Source of the DNA: CAVVSD01 sp963757125
GTDB taxonomy: Bacteria > Actinomycetota > Thermoleophilia > Solirubrobacterales > Solirubrobacteraceae
Length of the DNA stretch: 64,000 nucleotides
Direction of reading: 5' to 3'
NCBI GenBank assembly: GCA_963757125.1
Contig: CAVWQP010000009.1
Location: 682,001 to 746,000, forward strand
Of this stretch, positions 15,499-23,855 are shown piece by piece (within the stretch, counting starts at the first letter, position 1; each line of letters opens with the position of its first letter). The notes beneath the pieces were generated by a model. The model saw only the letters and a list, made by a program, of their open reading frames with translations. It was not told the DNA's origin and made no database searches. Made by a program: the position numbers and the translations under genes.

Positions 15499-16140
15499 CT
15501 ATGAGCTGACCGACCGCAGCAGCCGGCGCAGCGCGCGGACGTCGCCGTCCAGCTCGGCGCGCCCGTCCGTCACCGCCGCGTCGAGCGACTGCGGATCGCC
15601 GAGGACGTCGTTGAGCGTGAGCGGATCGGTGCGCAGCGTCGCGTCGGGCGCCGCCGGCTCACCCGGTTCGACCCGCACCTCGCCGTCCTGCGTGCGGACG
15701 GTCCACACGCTCTTGCCGAGCTCGAAGCGGTGCTCGGCCGGTGGCGCAGCGGGATCGATCTGCGCGCCGCCGCGTAGGAAGAGCAGGACGGAGGTCGGGC
15801 TGAGCGTCGCCTGCCCCGGCGGCTGCGGCGCTCGGATGCCCCAGCCGCCGAGCGCGAGCACCACGGGCTCGAGCTCGCGGCCCCACGGCGTGAGCTCGTA
15901 GACGACCGACCCGGCGGGCGGCGGGAGCGTGCGGCGCGCCACGACGCCGTGGCCCTCGAGCTCGCGCAGCCGGTCGGCGACCATGTTCGAGCTCGCGCGG
16001 GGCAGCGCGCGACGCAGGTCGGAGAACCGCTGCGGCCCGAGCAGCAGCTCGCGTACGACGAGCAGCGCCCATCGCTCGCCGACGACATCGAGTGCGCGTG
16101 CGATGCCGCAGCGGTCGCCGTAGGTGCGATCGGTCGGCAT
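15499..16140 (-). CDS. HxlR-type regulator with C-terminal SCP2-like domain
   Basis: 213 residues. Residues 1-105 are an HxlR winged helix (YGDRCGIARALDVVGERWAL, LLLGPQRFSDLRRALP, VYELTPWGRELEPVVLALG), which normally senses electrophiles, disulfides or small molecules. Residues 110-213 are a second domain resembling sterol-carrier/SCP2-like ligand pockets (FELGKSVWTVRTQDGEVRVEPG and the LNDVLGDPQSLD helix). This fusion is common in actinobacteria. It is transcribed divergently from the VOC gene at 16220, which it probably controls. The intergenic DNA contains TTGTGAAGAACAA, a near palindrome. Confidence 0.85.
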   Translation of the reverse strand: MPTDRTYGDRCGIARALDVVGERWALLVVRELLLGPQRFSDLRRALPRASSNMVADRLRELEGHGVVARRTLPPPAGSVVYELTPWGRELEPVVLALGGWGIRAPQPPGQATLSPTSVLLFLRGGAQIDPAAPPAEHRFELGKSVWTVRTQDGEVRVEPGEPAAPDATLRTDPLTLNDVLGDPQSLDAAVTDGRAELDGDVRALRRLLRSVSS

Positions 16141-16219
16141 GGTGCAAAAGTAGCACTAGATGATTGTGAAGAACAACCAGTAGGGGTACCCTCGGGACAT
16201 CGGACCAGAGGAGACGCAG

Positions 16220-16600
16220 ATGACACATCCCGTCGTGCACTTCGAGATCATCGGCAGCGACCCCGGCAGCCTCCGCGGCTACTACGGCGAGCTCTTCGGG
16301 TGGCGGTTCGACACGAGCGGGCCCGTCGCGGAGGCCGTCTCGGCGGCCGGCGAGTACGGCTTCGTCGAGCCCCCGGTGGACGGCCCCGGCGTCCCGGGCG
16401 GCGTCGGCGGCGGTCCCGGCCACGAGCGCCACGTCGTCTTCTACGTCGGCGTCCCGGACGTCGAGGCGGCACTCCGGGAGGCCGAGCGCCTGGGTGGGAC
16501 GCGTCGCATGGGTCCCGAGACGGCGCCCGGCGGGGGCCTCGTCGTCGGTCACTTCACCGACCCGGAGGGCAACCTCGTCGGCGTCGCGGGCGTCGGCTGA
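16220..16600 (+). CDS. VOC-superfamily (glyoxalase/dioxygenase-like) protein
   Basis: 126 residues after an AGGAGACG ribosome binding site. Two beta-alpha-beta-beta-beta modules are visible: VVHFEIIGSDPGSLRGYYGE with LFGWRF, and VVFYVGVPDVEAALREAERL ending in HFTDPEGNLVGV. This is the pattern of single-metal glyoxalase/bleomycin-resistance proteins. Candidate metal ligands are His of VVHFE and Glu of DPEGN. Substrate unknown. The divergent HxlR regulator next door suggests response to a reactive small molecule. Confidence 0.85.
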   Translation: MTHPVVHFEIIGSDPGSLRGYYGELFGWRFDTSGPVAEAVSAAGEYGFVEPPVDGPGVPGGVGGGPGHERHVVFYVGVPDVEAALREAERLGGTRRMGPETAPGGGLVVGHFTDPEGNLVGVAGVG

Positions 16601-16628
16601 CTGGCATCACCCTGCATACGTATGCCAG
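16601..16628. promoter_or_regulatory. nested palindromes upstream of the HisD-like gene
   Basis: A perfect 12-base palindrome GCATACGTATGC (16614-16625) is overlapped by outer arms CTGGCAT (16601-16607) and ATGCCAG (16622-16628). It begins right after the VOC stop codon and ends 29 bases before the next start, in the expected promoter position. Such ATACGTAT-type sites are typical operators for GntR-like dimers; no regulator gene adjoins it. Confidence 0.6.
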
Positions 16629-16657
16629 ACTGGGGGGCGAGCGACCGAGGAGACAGC

Positions 16658-17938
16658 ATGGCGACCTTCCTGAAGGAACCGAATCCGCCGACCGTCGAGG
16701 CGACCGACGAGCTGCAGTCCCGCGTCGCCGCGATGCTGCGCGACATCGAGGAGGGCGGCATCGATGCGGTGCGCCGCTACTCGCGCGATCTCGACGGATG
16801 GGATCCGGAGTCGTTCGTCGTCTCCGATGCGGAGTTCGAGCGCGTCTCCGACGAGCTCGATCCGGCGCTGAAGGAGCACATCGCCTTCGCCCAGACCCAG
16901 GTCCGCACCTTCGCCCAGGCACAGCGCGACACGCTCACCGACCTGCGCGTCGACATGGGGCCGGGGGTCGTGCTCGGCCATCGCCACATCCCAGTCGGCG
17001 CGGTGGGCGCCTACGTCCCGGGCGGCCGCTACCCGATGCTCGCGTCGTCGTTCATGACGGTCTGCGTGGCGAAGGTCGCCGGCGTCGAGCACGTCGTCGC
17101 CTGCGCGCCGCCCCAGCGCGACGCCGGGATCCATCCCGCGATGCTCTACGCGATGCGCACGTCGGGCGCGGACGCCGTCGTCTGCCTCGGCGGCGTCCAG
17201 GCGCTGGCCGCGATGGCCTTCGGCCTCATCGAGGGCATGCCGGCCGTCGACATGCTCGTCGGCGCGGGCAACGCCTACGTCGCCGAGGCCAAGCGCCAGC
17301 TCTTCGGCCGCGTCGGGATCGACCTCCTCGCGGGCCCGACCGAGGTGCTCGTCATCGCCGACGAGACCTCCGACCCGCACCTCGTCGCCGCCGACCTGCT
17401 CGGCCAGGCCGAGCACGGGCCGACGTCGCCCGCGGGCGTCATCGCGATCGGCGAGGACGTCGGGCGCGCCGTCATGGCCGAGGTCGACACGCTGCTGGAG
17501 ACGTGGCCGACCGCCGACGTCGCCGGCGTCGCCTGGCGCGACCACGGCTGGGTCGCGATCGCGGCCGACGACGACGAGGCGATCGCCCTCGCCGACGAGG
17601 CGGCCAACGAGCACCTCGAGGTGCAGGTCGCGGAGGAGAAGCTGCCGACGTACCTGTCGCGGCTGCGCAACTACGGCTCGCTGTTCCTCGGCAACGAGGC
17701 GACCGTCGCCTACGGGGACAAGGCGGTCGGGACCAACCACGTCCTGCCGACGCTGCGCGGCGCCCGCTACACGGGCGGCCTCTGGGTCGGGAAGTTCCTC
17801 AAGACCTGCACGTACCAGGAGCTGACGCAGGAGGGCACGCGTCGCGTCGCGCCGGCGGTCGAGGCGATCTGCGAGGCGGAGAACTTCGCCGGCCACGGCC
17901 TGACGGCCACGATGCGCCTGCAGGCCGCGAGGGCATGA
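16658..17938 (+). CDS. histidinol-dehydrogenase-family enzyme, sulfopropanediol-dehydrogenase-like
   Basis: 426 residues from an ATG with GAGGAGA eight bases upstream. It has the full HisD fold: VGAYVPGGRYPMLASSFMT (NAD-binding entrance), VDMLVGAGNAYVAEAKRQLF, and DLLAGPTEVLVIAD, with the zinc and catalytic region in LGQAEHGPTSPAGVIA and AVGTNHVLPTLRGARYTGG. The lack of histidine biosynthesis neighbours and its pairing with an SDR argue against true HisD. This subfamily includes HpsN, which oxidises (R)-2,3-dihydroxypropane-1-sulfonate to sulfolactate, so a role in oxidising a polyol or sulfonate is likely. It overlaps the SDR gene by four bases. Confidence 0.8.
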   Translation: MATFLKEPNPPTVEATDELQSRVAAMLRDIEEGGIDAVRRYSRDLDGWDPESFVVSDAEFERVSDELDPALKEHIAFAQTQVRTFAQAQRDTLTDLRVDMGPGVVLGHRHIPVGAVGAYVPGGRYPMLASSFMTVCVAKVAGVEHVVACAPPQRDAGIHPAMLYAMRTSGADAVVCLGGVQALAAMAFGLIEGMPAVDMLVGAGNAYVAEAKRQLFGRVGIDLLAGPTEVLVIADETSDPHLVAADLLGQAEHGPTSPAGVIAIGEDVGRAVMAEVDTLLETWPTADVAGVAWRDHGWVAIAADDDEAIALADEAANEHLEVQVAEEKLPTYLSRLRNYGSLFLGNEATVAYGDKAVGTNHVLPTLRGARYTGGLWVGKFLKTCTYQELTQEGTRRVAPAVEAICEAENFAGHGLTATMRLQAARA

Positions 17939-18681
17939 CCGACCGCTGGTCGCTCGACGGCCGGGTCGCGATCGTCGCCGGGGCGGGCCGGGGTCTCGGG
18001 CTGGGCTGCGCACGGGCGCTCGCGGAGGCGGGCGCCCGCGTCCTCCTGGTGTCGCGCACGGAGGCGGAGATCACTGCGGCCGCCGGGGAGCTGGGCGGAG
18101 CGGCGCACGTCGCCGACGTCACCGACCCCGCGCAGCTGCCGGGGATCCTCGAGGCGGCGAGAGCGCTCGGCGACGCCCGCGTGCTCGTGAACGCCGCCGG
18201 CACCAACCGCACCGGCTCCGCCCGCGACTATGCGATCGCCGACTGGGACGCGCTGTTCGAGGTCAACGTCCGCGCGACGTTCCTCGTCTCGCAGGCCTTC
18301 GGCGACGACCTGCTCACCCGCGGCGTGCCCGGGTCGATCGTCAACCTCTCCTCCCAGATGGGCACGGTCGGCTACCCCGGCCGCGTCGCGTACTGCTCGA
18401 CGAAGCACGCGGTCGAGGGCATGACGAAGGCGCTCGGGGTGGAGTGGGCGCCGCAGGGCATCCGAGTCAACGCCGTGGCGCCGACCTTCGTCCTCACGCC
18501 GCTGACGAAGCCGATGTTCGACGACCCCGAGTTCGCCGCCGAGGTCCGCCGCAGGCTGCCGACCGGCGAGCTGGCCACGATCGAGCAGGTCGCCGACGCG
18601 GTTCGCTACCTCGCGTGCGACGCGTCGGGCAGCGTCACCGGCACGATCCTCAGGGTCGACGGGGGCTGGACGGCGTGGTGA
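17935..18681 (+). CDS. short-chain dehydrogenase/reductase
   Basis: 248 residues. NAD(P)-binding GAGRGLGLG, the NNAG-equivalent VNAAGTN, catalytic Ser in VNLSSQMG, and YCSTK (Tyr and Lys of the active site) are all present; the C-terminus ends in GTILRVDGGWTAW. Its ATG overlaps the stop of the histidinol-dehydrogenase-like gene, so the two form one operon and probably oxidise successive positions of the same substrate or interconvert its stereoisomers, as in sulfopropanediol catabolism. The 3' end overlaps the convergent citrate-synthase-like gene by 32 bases. Confidence 0.88.
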   Translation: MTDRWSLDGRVAIVAGAGRGLGLGCARALAEAGARVLLVSRTEAEITAAAGELGGAAHVADVTDPAQLPGILEAARALGDARVLVNAAGTNRTGSARDYAIADWDALFEVNVRATFLVSQAFGDDLLTRGVPGSIVNLSSQMGTVGYPGRVAYCSTKHAVEGMTKALGVEWAPQGIRVNAVAPTFVLTPLTKPMFDDPEFAAEVRRRLPTGELATIEQVADAVRYLACDASGSVTGTILRVDGGWTAW

Positions 18682-19876
18682 GCGGCGCGGGTCCCGTGTA
18701 GGCCGCCCGGGGCCGGAAGCGCAGGCGGTGGGGGTACTCCTCGATCGCGTGTGCGACGAGGCCCGCGACCCGCGCGAGGGAGAAGATCGCCTCCGCGGCG
18801 CCGGGCACCAGGCCGCACCCGACGGAGAGCGCGCCGAGCGCGAAGTCGACGTTGGGCGCCGGGCCGTCCTGTCGGCCGGCCAGCGCGACCACCGCGTCGG
18901 ACACCGCCACGCGCTCGGGGTCCGCGGCGCGGGGCAGGAGCTCCAGCAGCGCGTCCGCGCGCGGGTCGCGATCGCGGTAGACCCCGAGGCCGAAGCCCGG
19001 CAGCCGGCCGTCCGCCCGGAGGCGCTCGCCGAGCGCGGCGCCCGCGTCCTCGGGCGACTCGATCCCGGCGAGCAGCGCCTCCACGGCGCCCGCGCTCGCG
19101 CCGTGCAGCGCGCCGCCCAAGGCACCGAGGCCGGTGAGGACGACGAGGTAGGGGTCGGCCCACGCCGACGCGGCGACCCGCGCAGCGAGCGTCGAGGCCG
19201 CGAGCTCGTGGTCGGCGAGCAGGACGAGCGCCGCGTCGAGCGCGTTCAGCGCCGCGGGGCTGGGCGGCGCGTCCGCGAGGCGCGACCACAGCCGCGCCGC
19301 GATCGAGCCGTCGCGCGGATCGGATCGCGGGGGCAGGGCGTCGACGAGCGTCGCGATGAGCGTCCGCCCGACCGCACGCACTGCGGCGGGGCGGCGATCG
19401 TCGCGCAGCGGGTCCGTCGCGGCAGCGGCGGCGACGACGACCCGCATCCGCTCGACCGGCCTGGCGCCCTCGGGCAGCGCGGCCTGGGCGTCCTCGCACA
19501 CCCGCGCCATCTCGCCGGGCGAGCGCCACGGGGTGTTCGCGTCGCCGGAGTCCCACAGCAGCTCCGCGACCTGCTCGAACGAGCGGAAGCGCGCGAGCTC
19601 CGTCGCGTCGCGGCCGCGGTAGTGCAGCGCGCCGCCGGCGTCGATGAGCGTGAGCTCCGTGTCGACCACCACCTCCAGCGCCCCCGCGCGCCCGCCGTGG
19701 CGCGCGCGGCCGGCGAGCCGCTCGACCTCCGCGGGGTCGAAGCGCGACCTGCGGCCGTCGCTGTCGCGATGGCGGGTCAGCATGCCCCGGCTCACGTAGG
19801 CGTAGACGGTCTGGGGCTTCACGCCCAGCCGGCGGGCGGTCTCCGCGGTCGACAACACCCGCTTATGTTGATGCAA
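18650..19876 (-). CDS. citrate-synthase-like protein with N-terminal helix-turn-helix
   Basis: 408 residues from a TTG start; the GTG at 19858 is an alternative. Residues 7-55 are a MerR/excisionase-like HTH (LSTAETARRLGVKPQTVYAY). Residues 70-400 are a citrate synthase domain. The first catalytic His region is kept (LLADHELAASTLAARVAAS) and so is PNVDF with the Asp, but the second catalytic His is lost: GFGLGVY where active enzymes have GFGHRVY. It is therefore probably a ligand-sensing regulator rather than an enzyme. It is divergent from an apparently intact citrate synthase at 19918, with a palindrome over its own start codon. Confidence 0.85.
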   Translation of the reverse strand: MHQHKRVLSTAETARRLGVKPQTVYAYVSRGMLTRHRDSDGRRSRFDPAEVERLAGRARHGGRAGALEVVVDTELTLIDAGGALHYRGRDATELARFRSFEQVAELLWDSGDANTPWRSPGEMARVCEDAQAALPEGARPVERMRVVVAAAAATDPLRDDRRPAAVRAVGRTLIATLVDALPPRSDPRDGSIAARLWSRLADAPPSPAALNALDAALVLLADHELAASTLAARVAASAWADPYLVVLTGLGALGGALHGASAGAVEALLAGIESPEDAGAALGERLRADGRLPGFGLGVYRDRDPRADALLELLPRAADPERVAVSDAVVALAGRQDGPAPNVDFALGALSVGCGLVPGAAEAIFSLARVAGLVAHAIEEYPHRLRFRPRAAYTGPAPLTTPSSPRRP

Positions 19877-19881
19877 TCAAC
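19867..19881. promoter_or_regulatory. palindromic operator between the citrate synthase genes
   Basis: GTTGATGCAATCAAC has perfect six-base arms with a three-base centre. It overlaps the TTG start of the HTH-containing gene and lies 37 bases upstream of the active citrate synthase, so a protein bound here could control both divergent genes. Confidence 0.65.
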
Positions 19882-19917
19882 GTTGACAGTGCAAGTTCTC
19901 GGGAGCACGCTCGATCC

Positions 19918-21000
19918 ATGTCCACCGAAGCCACTGGTCTCGAAGGCGTCGTCGCCTTCGCCACCGAGATCTCCGAGCCCGACCGCGACGGCGGTGCACT
20001 GCGCTACCGGGGCGTCGACCTCGGCGAGCTCGCGGGCCGCGTGCCCTTCGAGCGCGTCTGGGGCCTACTCGTCGACGGCGACCCCGACCCCGGCCTCGTG
20101 CCCGCCGGCGAGGACGTCCTGCCCGTCCGCTCCGGCGACGCCCGCGTCGACCTCCAGGCCGCCGTCGCGATGCTGGCACCCGCGTGGGGCGTCGCGCCGC
20201 TCATCGACACCGACGCCGCCGGCACCCGCGACGACCTCGCCCGCACGTCCTCCGCCCTGTTGTCCTTCGCGGCGCAGTCCGCGCGCGGCGCCGATCTCGC
20301 GCCGGTCCCGCCCGCGGTCGTCGACGAGGGCAGGACGCTCGCCGAGCGCTTCCTGCTCGCCTGGCGCGGGGAGCTCGACCCGGTCGACGCGCAGGCGATC
20401 GACGCCTACTGGGTCTCCGCGGCCGAGCACGGCATGAACGCCTCCACGTTCACCGCCCGCGTCGTCGCCTCGACCGGCGCTGACGCCCCGGCGGCGCTGA
20501 GCGCCGCGATCGGGGCGCTCTCCGGCCCGCTGCACGGCGGCGCGCCCTCGCGCGTGCTGCGCATGCTCGACGAGGTCGAGCGCACCGGCGACGCCGCGGG
20601 CTGGGTGAAGGCGGCGCTCGACCGGGGCGAGCGCATCATGGGCTTCGGTCACCGCGTCTACCGGGCCGAGGACCCCCGCGCCCGCGTGCTGCGCCGGGCC
20701 GCGCGCGAGCTCGACGCGCCGCGCTTCGACGCGGCGGAGGCGCTCGAGCGCGCCGCCCTGGAGGAGCTGCGCGCCCGCAAGCCGGACCGCGTGCTGGCGA
20801 CGAACGTCGAGTACTGGTCGGCCGTCGTCCTCGACCGCGCGAACGTCCCCCAGGACCTCTTCACCGCGCTGTTCGCGTGTGCGCGCAGCGCCGGGTGGTC
20901 GGCGCACGTGCTCGAGCAGCGCCGGACCGGCCGGCTCGTCCGGCCGACGGCCGTGTACGTGGGGCCGGAGCACCGAACACTCGAGGTGATGTCGAGGTAG
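19918..21000 (+). CDS. citrate synthase, short actinobacterial type (CitA-like)
   Basis: 360 residues, shorter than the canonical enzyme. Active-site segments are present: EHGMNASTFTARVVAST (first His), MGFGHRVYRAEDPRA (second His) and VLATNVEYWSAVVLD, where Glu replaces the Asp of classical citrate synthases, as in related actinobacterial enzymes. The product condenses oxaloacetate with acetyl-CoA; some relatives prefer propionyl-CoA, so methylcitrate synthase cannot be excluded. It is transcribed away from the HTH-fused paralogue, with a shared 41-base intergenic region containing a palindrome. Confidence 0.88.
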   Translation: MSTEATGLEGVVAFATEISEPDRDGGALRYRGVDLGELAGRVPFERVWGLLVDGDPDPGLVPAGEDVLPVRSGDARVDLQAAVAMLAPAWGVAPLIDTDAAGTRDDLARTSSALLSFAAQSARGADLAPVPPAVVDEGRTLAERFLLAWRGELDPVDAQAIDAYWVSAAEHGMNASTFTARVVASTGADAPAALSAAIGALSGPLHGGAPSRVLRMLDEVERTGDAAGWVKAALDRGERIMGFGHRVYRAEDPRARVLRRAARELDAPRFDAAEALERAALEELRARKPDRVLATNVEYWSAVVLDRANVPQDLFTALFACARSAGWSAHVLEQRRTGRLVRPTAVYVGPEHRTLEVMSR

Positions 21001-21029
21001 AGGGTTGTGGCCGTGCCTAGGGTCGGGGC

Positions 21030-21614
21030 ATGGGCACGTTGATCCTGACCATGCACACCTCCGCGGACGGCTTCGTCGCCACCGACGACGGGGAGATGTG
21101 GCCCGCCTTCGGCTGGCCGCCCGAGGCGCAGGCGCATCTCAACGACCTCTACCGCGAAGCGGCGGCCGTGATCTACGGCCGCCGCATCTACGAGACGGTC
21201 GTGCCGTTCTGGACCGGGATCGCGGCGAACGGGCTCCCGGAGGGCATGCCGTTGGGCGAGACCGACCTCGAGTTCGCGCGGATCATGGACCCGTTGCCGA
21301 AGTACGTCGTCTCCCACGGCTACGACCCGGCCGACGCGAACACGGAGGTCATCGGCGCCGCGGAGGTCGCCGGCATCGTCGAGGCGGCCGACGGACCGGT
21401 CCTCATGCTCGCCGGCGGCGCGCTGGCGGGCGAGCTGCGCGAGGTGATCGACGAGATCTTCCTGCTCGTCGGCCCGATCGTCCTGGGCTCCGGGCGACCC
21501 CTGCTCGACGTCGCGGAGCCCGTGCCGACCCGGCTGCTGACGGCGTGGGCGATCCCGCCGAGCTGCACGGTGATGCGCTACGCCGTGGCCGACGAGTTCC
21601 CGGCGCAGCGATAG
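21030..21614 (+). CDS. dihydrofolate reductase-like (RibD C-terminal family) protein
   Basis: 194 residues. The start LILTMHTSADGFVATDDGEM, the middle AAAVIYGRRIYETVVPFW and the end VLMLAGGALAGELREVIDEI with GPIVLGSGRPLL are characteristic of the stand-alone RibD_C/DHFR-like family widespread in actinobacteria. These bind NADPH, but most have no known substrate. No riboflavin genes are nearby. Its 3' end overlaps the convergent methyltransferase gene by 37 bases. Confidence 0.88.
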   Translation: MGTLILTMHTSADGFVATDDGEMWPAFGWPPEAQAHLNDLYREAAAVIYGRRIYETVVPFWTGIAANGLPEGMPLGETDLEFARIMDPLPKYVVSHGYDPADANTEVIGAAEVAGIVEAADGPVLMLAGGALAGELREVIDEIFLLVGPIVLGSGRPLLDVAEPVPTRLLTAWAIPPSCTVMRYAVADEFPAQR

Positions 21615-22189
21615 ACGACGAACCAGTCGCCCTCGTGCAGGACGTCGCCGTCCCCGAGCTCCTCGCGCAGCCGCTCCCCGCTGAGGAAGCGCTTGAACAC
21701 GCGATGGCGCGACCCGTCGTCGAGCACGCGCTCCTGCGTCTCCTCCTCCGGCACGCCCGGCCGCCTGGCCGAGTCCACGATCACGAGCTCCGGGGCGACG
21801 CGGCGCGCCTCGGCGACGAACGCCCGGCGCTCGTCCGGCAGCAGGTGCCCGTAGAAGTGGCCCGTCACGAGCCGGTCGAACGAGCCGTCGTCGAAGGCCA
21901 GCGGCATCGCGTCGCCGACCACGACGCGCGCGTGCGGCATCCGCGCCGAGGCGATGCGAACCATCTCGGGGCTCTGGTCGATCGCGACGACCTCGCCGCG
22001 CAGGTGGCGGGTGAGGAACCCGGTCCCGCACGCGACGTCGAGCACCCGTGCGGGCGGCAGCGAGTCCAGGACCCCGGTGAGCCGGATCGTCTCCTCCTGC
22101 CAGCCCGGACGGTCGCGCTGCGCGAACATCCCGGTGCCGTGCCACCAGTCGTCGTACTCGCGCGCGCGGCGGTCGTAGTAGGCGCGCAT
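21578..22189 (-). CDS. class I SAM-dependent methyltransferase
   Basis: 203 residues from the ATG at 22189; an upstream ATG at 22228 would leave no room for the divergent promoter. Motif I is VLDVACGTGFLTRHL, the acidic residue binding the ribose is in EVVAIDQSPEMVRIA, and the post-motifs VVVGDAMPLAF and FDRLVTGHFYGHLL follow. It belongs to the UbiE/BioC-like group acting on small molecules; the substrate is unknown. The YRAREYDDWW-like N-terminus is common to this family. Confidence 0.85.
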   Translation of the reverse strand: MRAYYDRRAREYDDWWHGTGMFAQRDRPGWQEETIRLTGVLDSLPPARVLDVACGTGFLTRHLRGEVVAIDQSPEMVRIASARMPHARVVVGDAMPLAFDDGSFDRLVTGHFYGHLLPDERRAFVAEARRVAPELVIVDSARRPGVPEEETQERVLDDGSRHRVFKRFLSGERLREELGDGDVLHEGDWFVVYRCAGNSSATA

Positions 22190-22230
22190 CCCCTCATCAA
22201 CGATCCGCACGACAACGAGGCTACGCATCC

Positions 22231-22593
22231 ATGCGCTTCATGCTCATGATCTACGACAACCCCGACACGCGTGATCTGGTCACCAGCCCTGAGGGCCAGG
22301 ACCTGATGGCGGAGGTCGACGCCGTGATGGCTCGGCTGACCGAGTCGGGCGAGCTCGTCGGGGGCGAGGCACTCGCCGACCCGTCGAACACGCGGACGGT
22401 CCGCGTCCAGGAGGGCGTCCCGGTGGTGACCGACGGGCCGCTGGCGGAGGCGAAGGAGCACTTCGGCGGCTACCTCATGGTCGAGTGCGAGACGATCGAG
22501 CGCGCCGTGGAGATCGCGGCCGCGTGGCCGAGCACGAAGTTCGGCCCGATGGAGGTCCGGCCGGTCATGGACCCCGGTGGGATGGAGATGTGA
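22231..22593 (+). CDS. YCII-related (DGPF-domain) protein
   Basis: 120 residues: RFMLMIYDNPD at the start, LADPSNTRTVRVQEGVPVVT then DGPLAEAKEHFGGYLMVEC, and a C-terminal VRPVMDP. The DGPF-like motif (here DGPLAEAKE) defines the family. Such proteins are usually encoded directly before an ECF sigma factor, as here. The stop overlaps the start of the sigma gene (ATGTGA), so the two are co-translated. Proposed, but not proven, to modulate the sigma factor or to be a small-molecule-binding partner. Confidence 0.88.
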   Translation: MRFMLMIYDNPDTRDLVTSPEGQDLMAEVDAVMARLTESGELVGGEALADPSNTRTVRVQEGVPVVTDGPLAEAKEHFGGYLMVECETIERAVEIAAAWPSTKFGPMEVRPVMDPGGMEM

Positions 22594-23795
22594 TCGAGGG
22601 GCTGCTGCGCGAGCTCGCCCCGCAGGTGCTCGGCGTGCTCGTGCGGCGGTACGGCTCGTTCGACACCTGCGAGGACGCCGTCCAGGAGGCCTTGCTCGCG
22701 GCATCGCGGCAGTGGCCCGTCGAGGGCGTCCCCGAGCACCCGCAGGCCTGGCTCGTGGCCGTGGCGTCGCGCCGGCTCGTCGACGAGGTCCGCAGCGACG
22801 TCGCGCGGCGCAGGCGCGAGGAGGGCGCCGCGGCGGTCGCGTTCGCCGACGAGCGCTCCCAGGCGCCAGGCACCGAGCGCCCGCGCGAGCACGACGACAC
22901 GCTCACGCTCCTGCTGCTCTGCTGCCACCCGGCGCTCTCGCCCGCGTCGCAGATCGCGCTCACGCTGCGTGCGGTGGGCGGGCTCACGACGGCGGAGATC
23001 GCGAGCGCGTTCCTCGTCCCCGAGGCCACGATGGCCCAGCGCATCAGCCGCGCGAAGGCGACGATCCGGGGCCGCGGCTTCGCCCCACCGCCGGCGGAGG
23101 AGCTGCCCGAGCGCATGCGCGTCGCCGAGCACGTCCTGTACCTCGTCTTCAACGAGGGCTACGCGGCCTCGTCCGGGCCAGATCTGCAGCGCACGGAGCT
23201 CGCCGACGAGGCGATCCGGCTGACCCGGCTCCTGCGTCGGCTCGCGCCGGGCGACGACGAGGTCGCCGGCCTGCTCGCGCTCATGCTGCTCACCGACGCC
23301 CGCCGAGCGGCACGGACGGGGGAGGGCGGGGCGCTGGTCCCGCTCGCCGAGCAGGACCGGTCGCTGTGGGACCGCGACGCGATCGCCGAGGGCATCGCGC
23401 TCGTCGAGGGCGCGCTCGCGAGCGGCCCGCTGGGGCCCTACCAGCTGCAGGCGGCGATCGCCGCGGTGCACGCCGAGGCGGCCGACGCGGAGACGACCGA
23501 CTGGCCGCAGATCCTCGCGCTCTACGGGCTGCTGGAGCGGATCGCTCCAGGGCCGACGTTCGCGCTGAACCGTGCGGTGGCGGTGGGCATGGTCGACGGG
23601 CCGGCGGCAGGGCTGGACGCGCTCGACGCGATCGAGGGGATGGACGGCCACCACCGTCTGGAGGCCGTGCGTGCGCACCTGCTCGAGATGGCGGGCGATC
23701 AGGTGGCGGCGCGCGATGCCTACCGCCGCGCCGCGCGGCTGACGACGAGCCTGCCGGAGCAGCGCTACCTGGAGGGCCGCGCGGCGCGGGTGTGA
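22590..23795 (+). CDS. ECF-type RNA polymerase sigma factor with long C-terminal domain
   Basis: 401 residues from a GTG overlapping the YCII stop. Region 2 (about 1-75: LVRRYGSFDTCEDAVQEALL, GVPEHPQAWLVAVASRRLVD) and region 4 (about 120-170: LTTAEIASAFLVPEATMAQR) form the sigma unit. Residues 180-400 are a helical, TPR-like extension (RMRVAEHVLYLVFNEGYAAS, LNRAVAVGMVDGPAAGLDAL) of the DUF6596 type. No anti-sigma gene is adjacent. The combination with YCII is conserved in many actinobacteria and proteobacteria; targets are unknown. Confidence 0.92.
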   Translation: MIEGLLRELAPQVLGVLVRRYGSFDTCEDAVQEALLAASRQWPVEGVPEHPQAWLVAVASRRLVDEVRSDVARRRREEGAAAVAFADERSQAPGTERPREHDDTLTLLLLCCHPALSPASQIALTLRAVGGLTTAEIASAFLVPEATMAQRISRAKATIRGRGFAPPPAEELPERMRVAEHVLYLVFNEGYAASSGPDLQRTELADEAIRLTRLLRRLAPGDDEVAGLLALMLLTDARRAARTGEGGALVPLAEQDRSLWDRDAIAEGIALVEGALASGPLGPYQLQAAIAAVHAEAADAETTDWPQILALYGLLERIAPGPTFALNRAVAVGMVDGPAAGLDALDAIEGMDGHHRLEAVRAHLLEMAGDQVAARDAYRRAARLTTSLPEQRYLEGRAARV

Positions 23796-23855
23796 GGAGC
23801 GGCATCGCGCCAACACGATTCGGGACGACCGGTTTTCGCGCGCCGCGTCGTTCGT

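Noticed and set aside
15949..18681. Apparent 910-residue protein covering HxlR, VOC and HisD-like genes on the plus strand
   Set aside because: Only its last part (from 17935) is real, the SDR. The rest is a shadow of other frames with Arg-rich nonsense.
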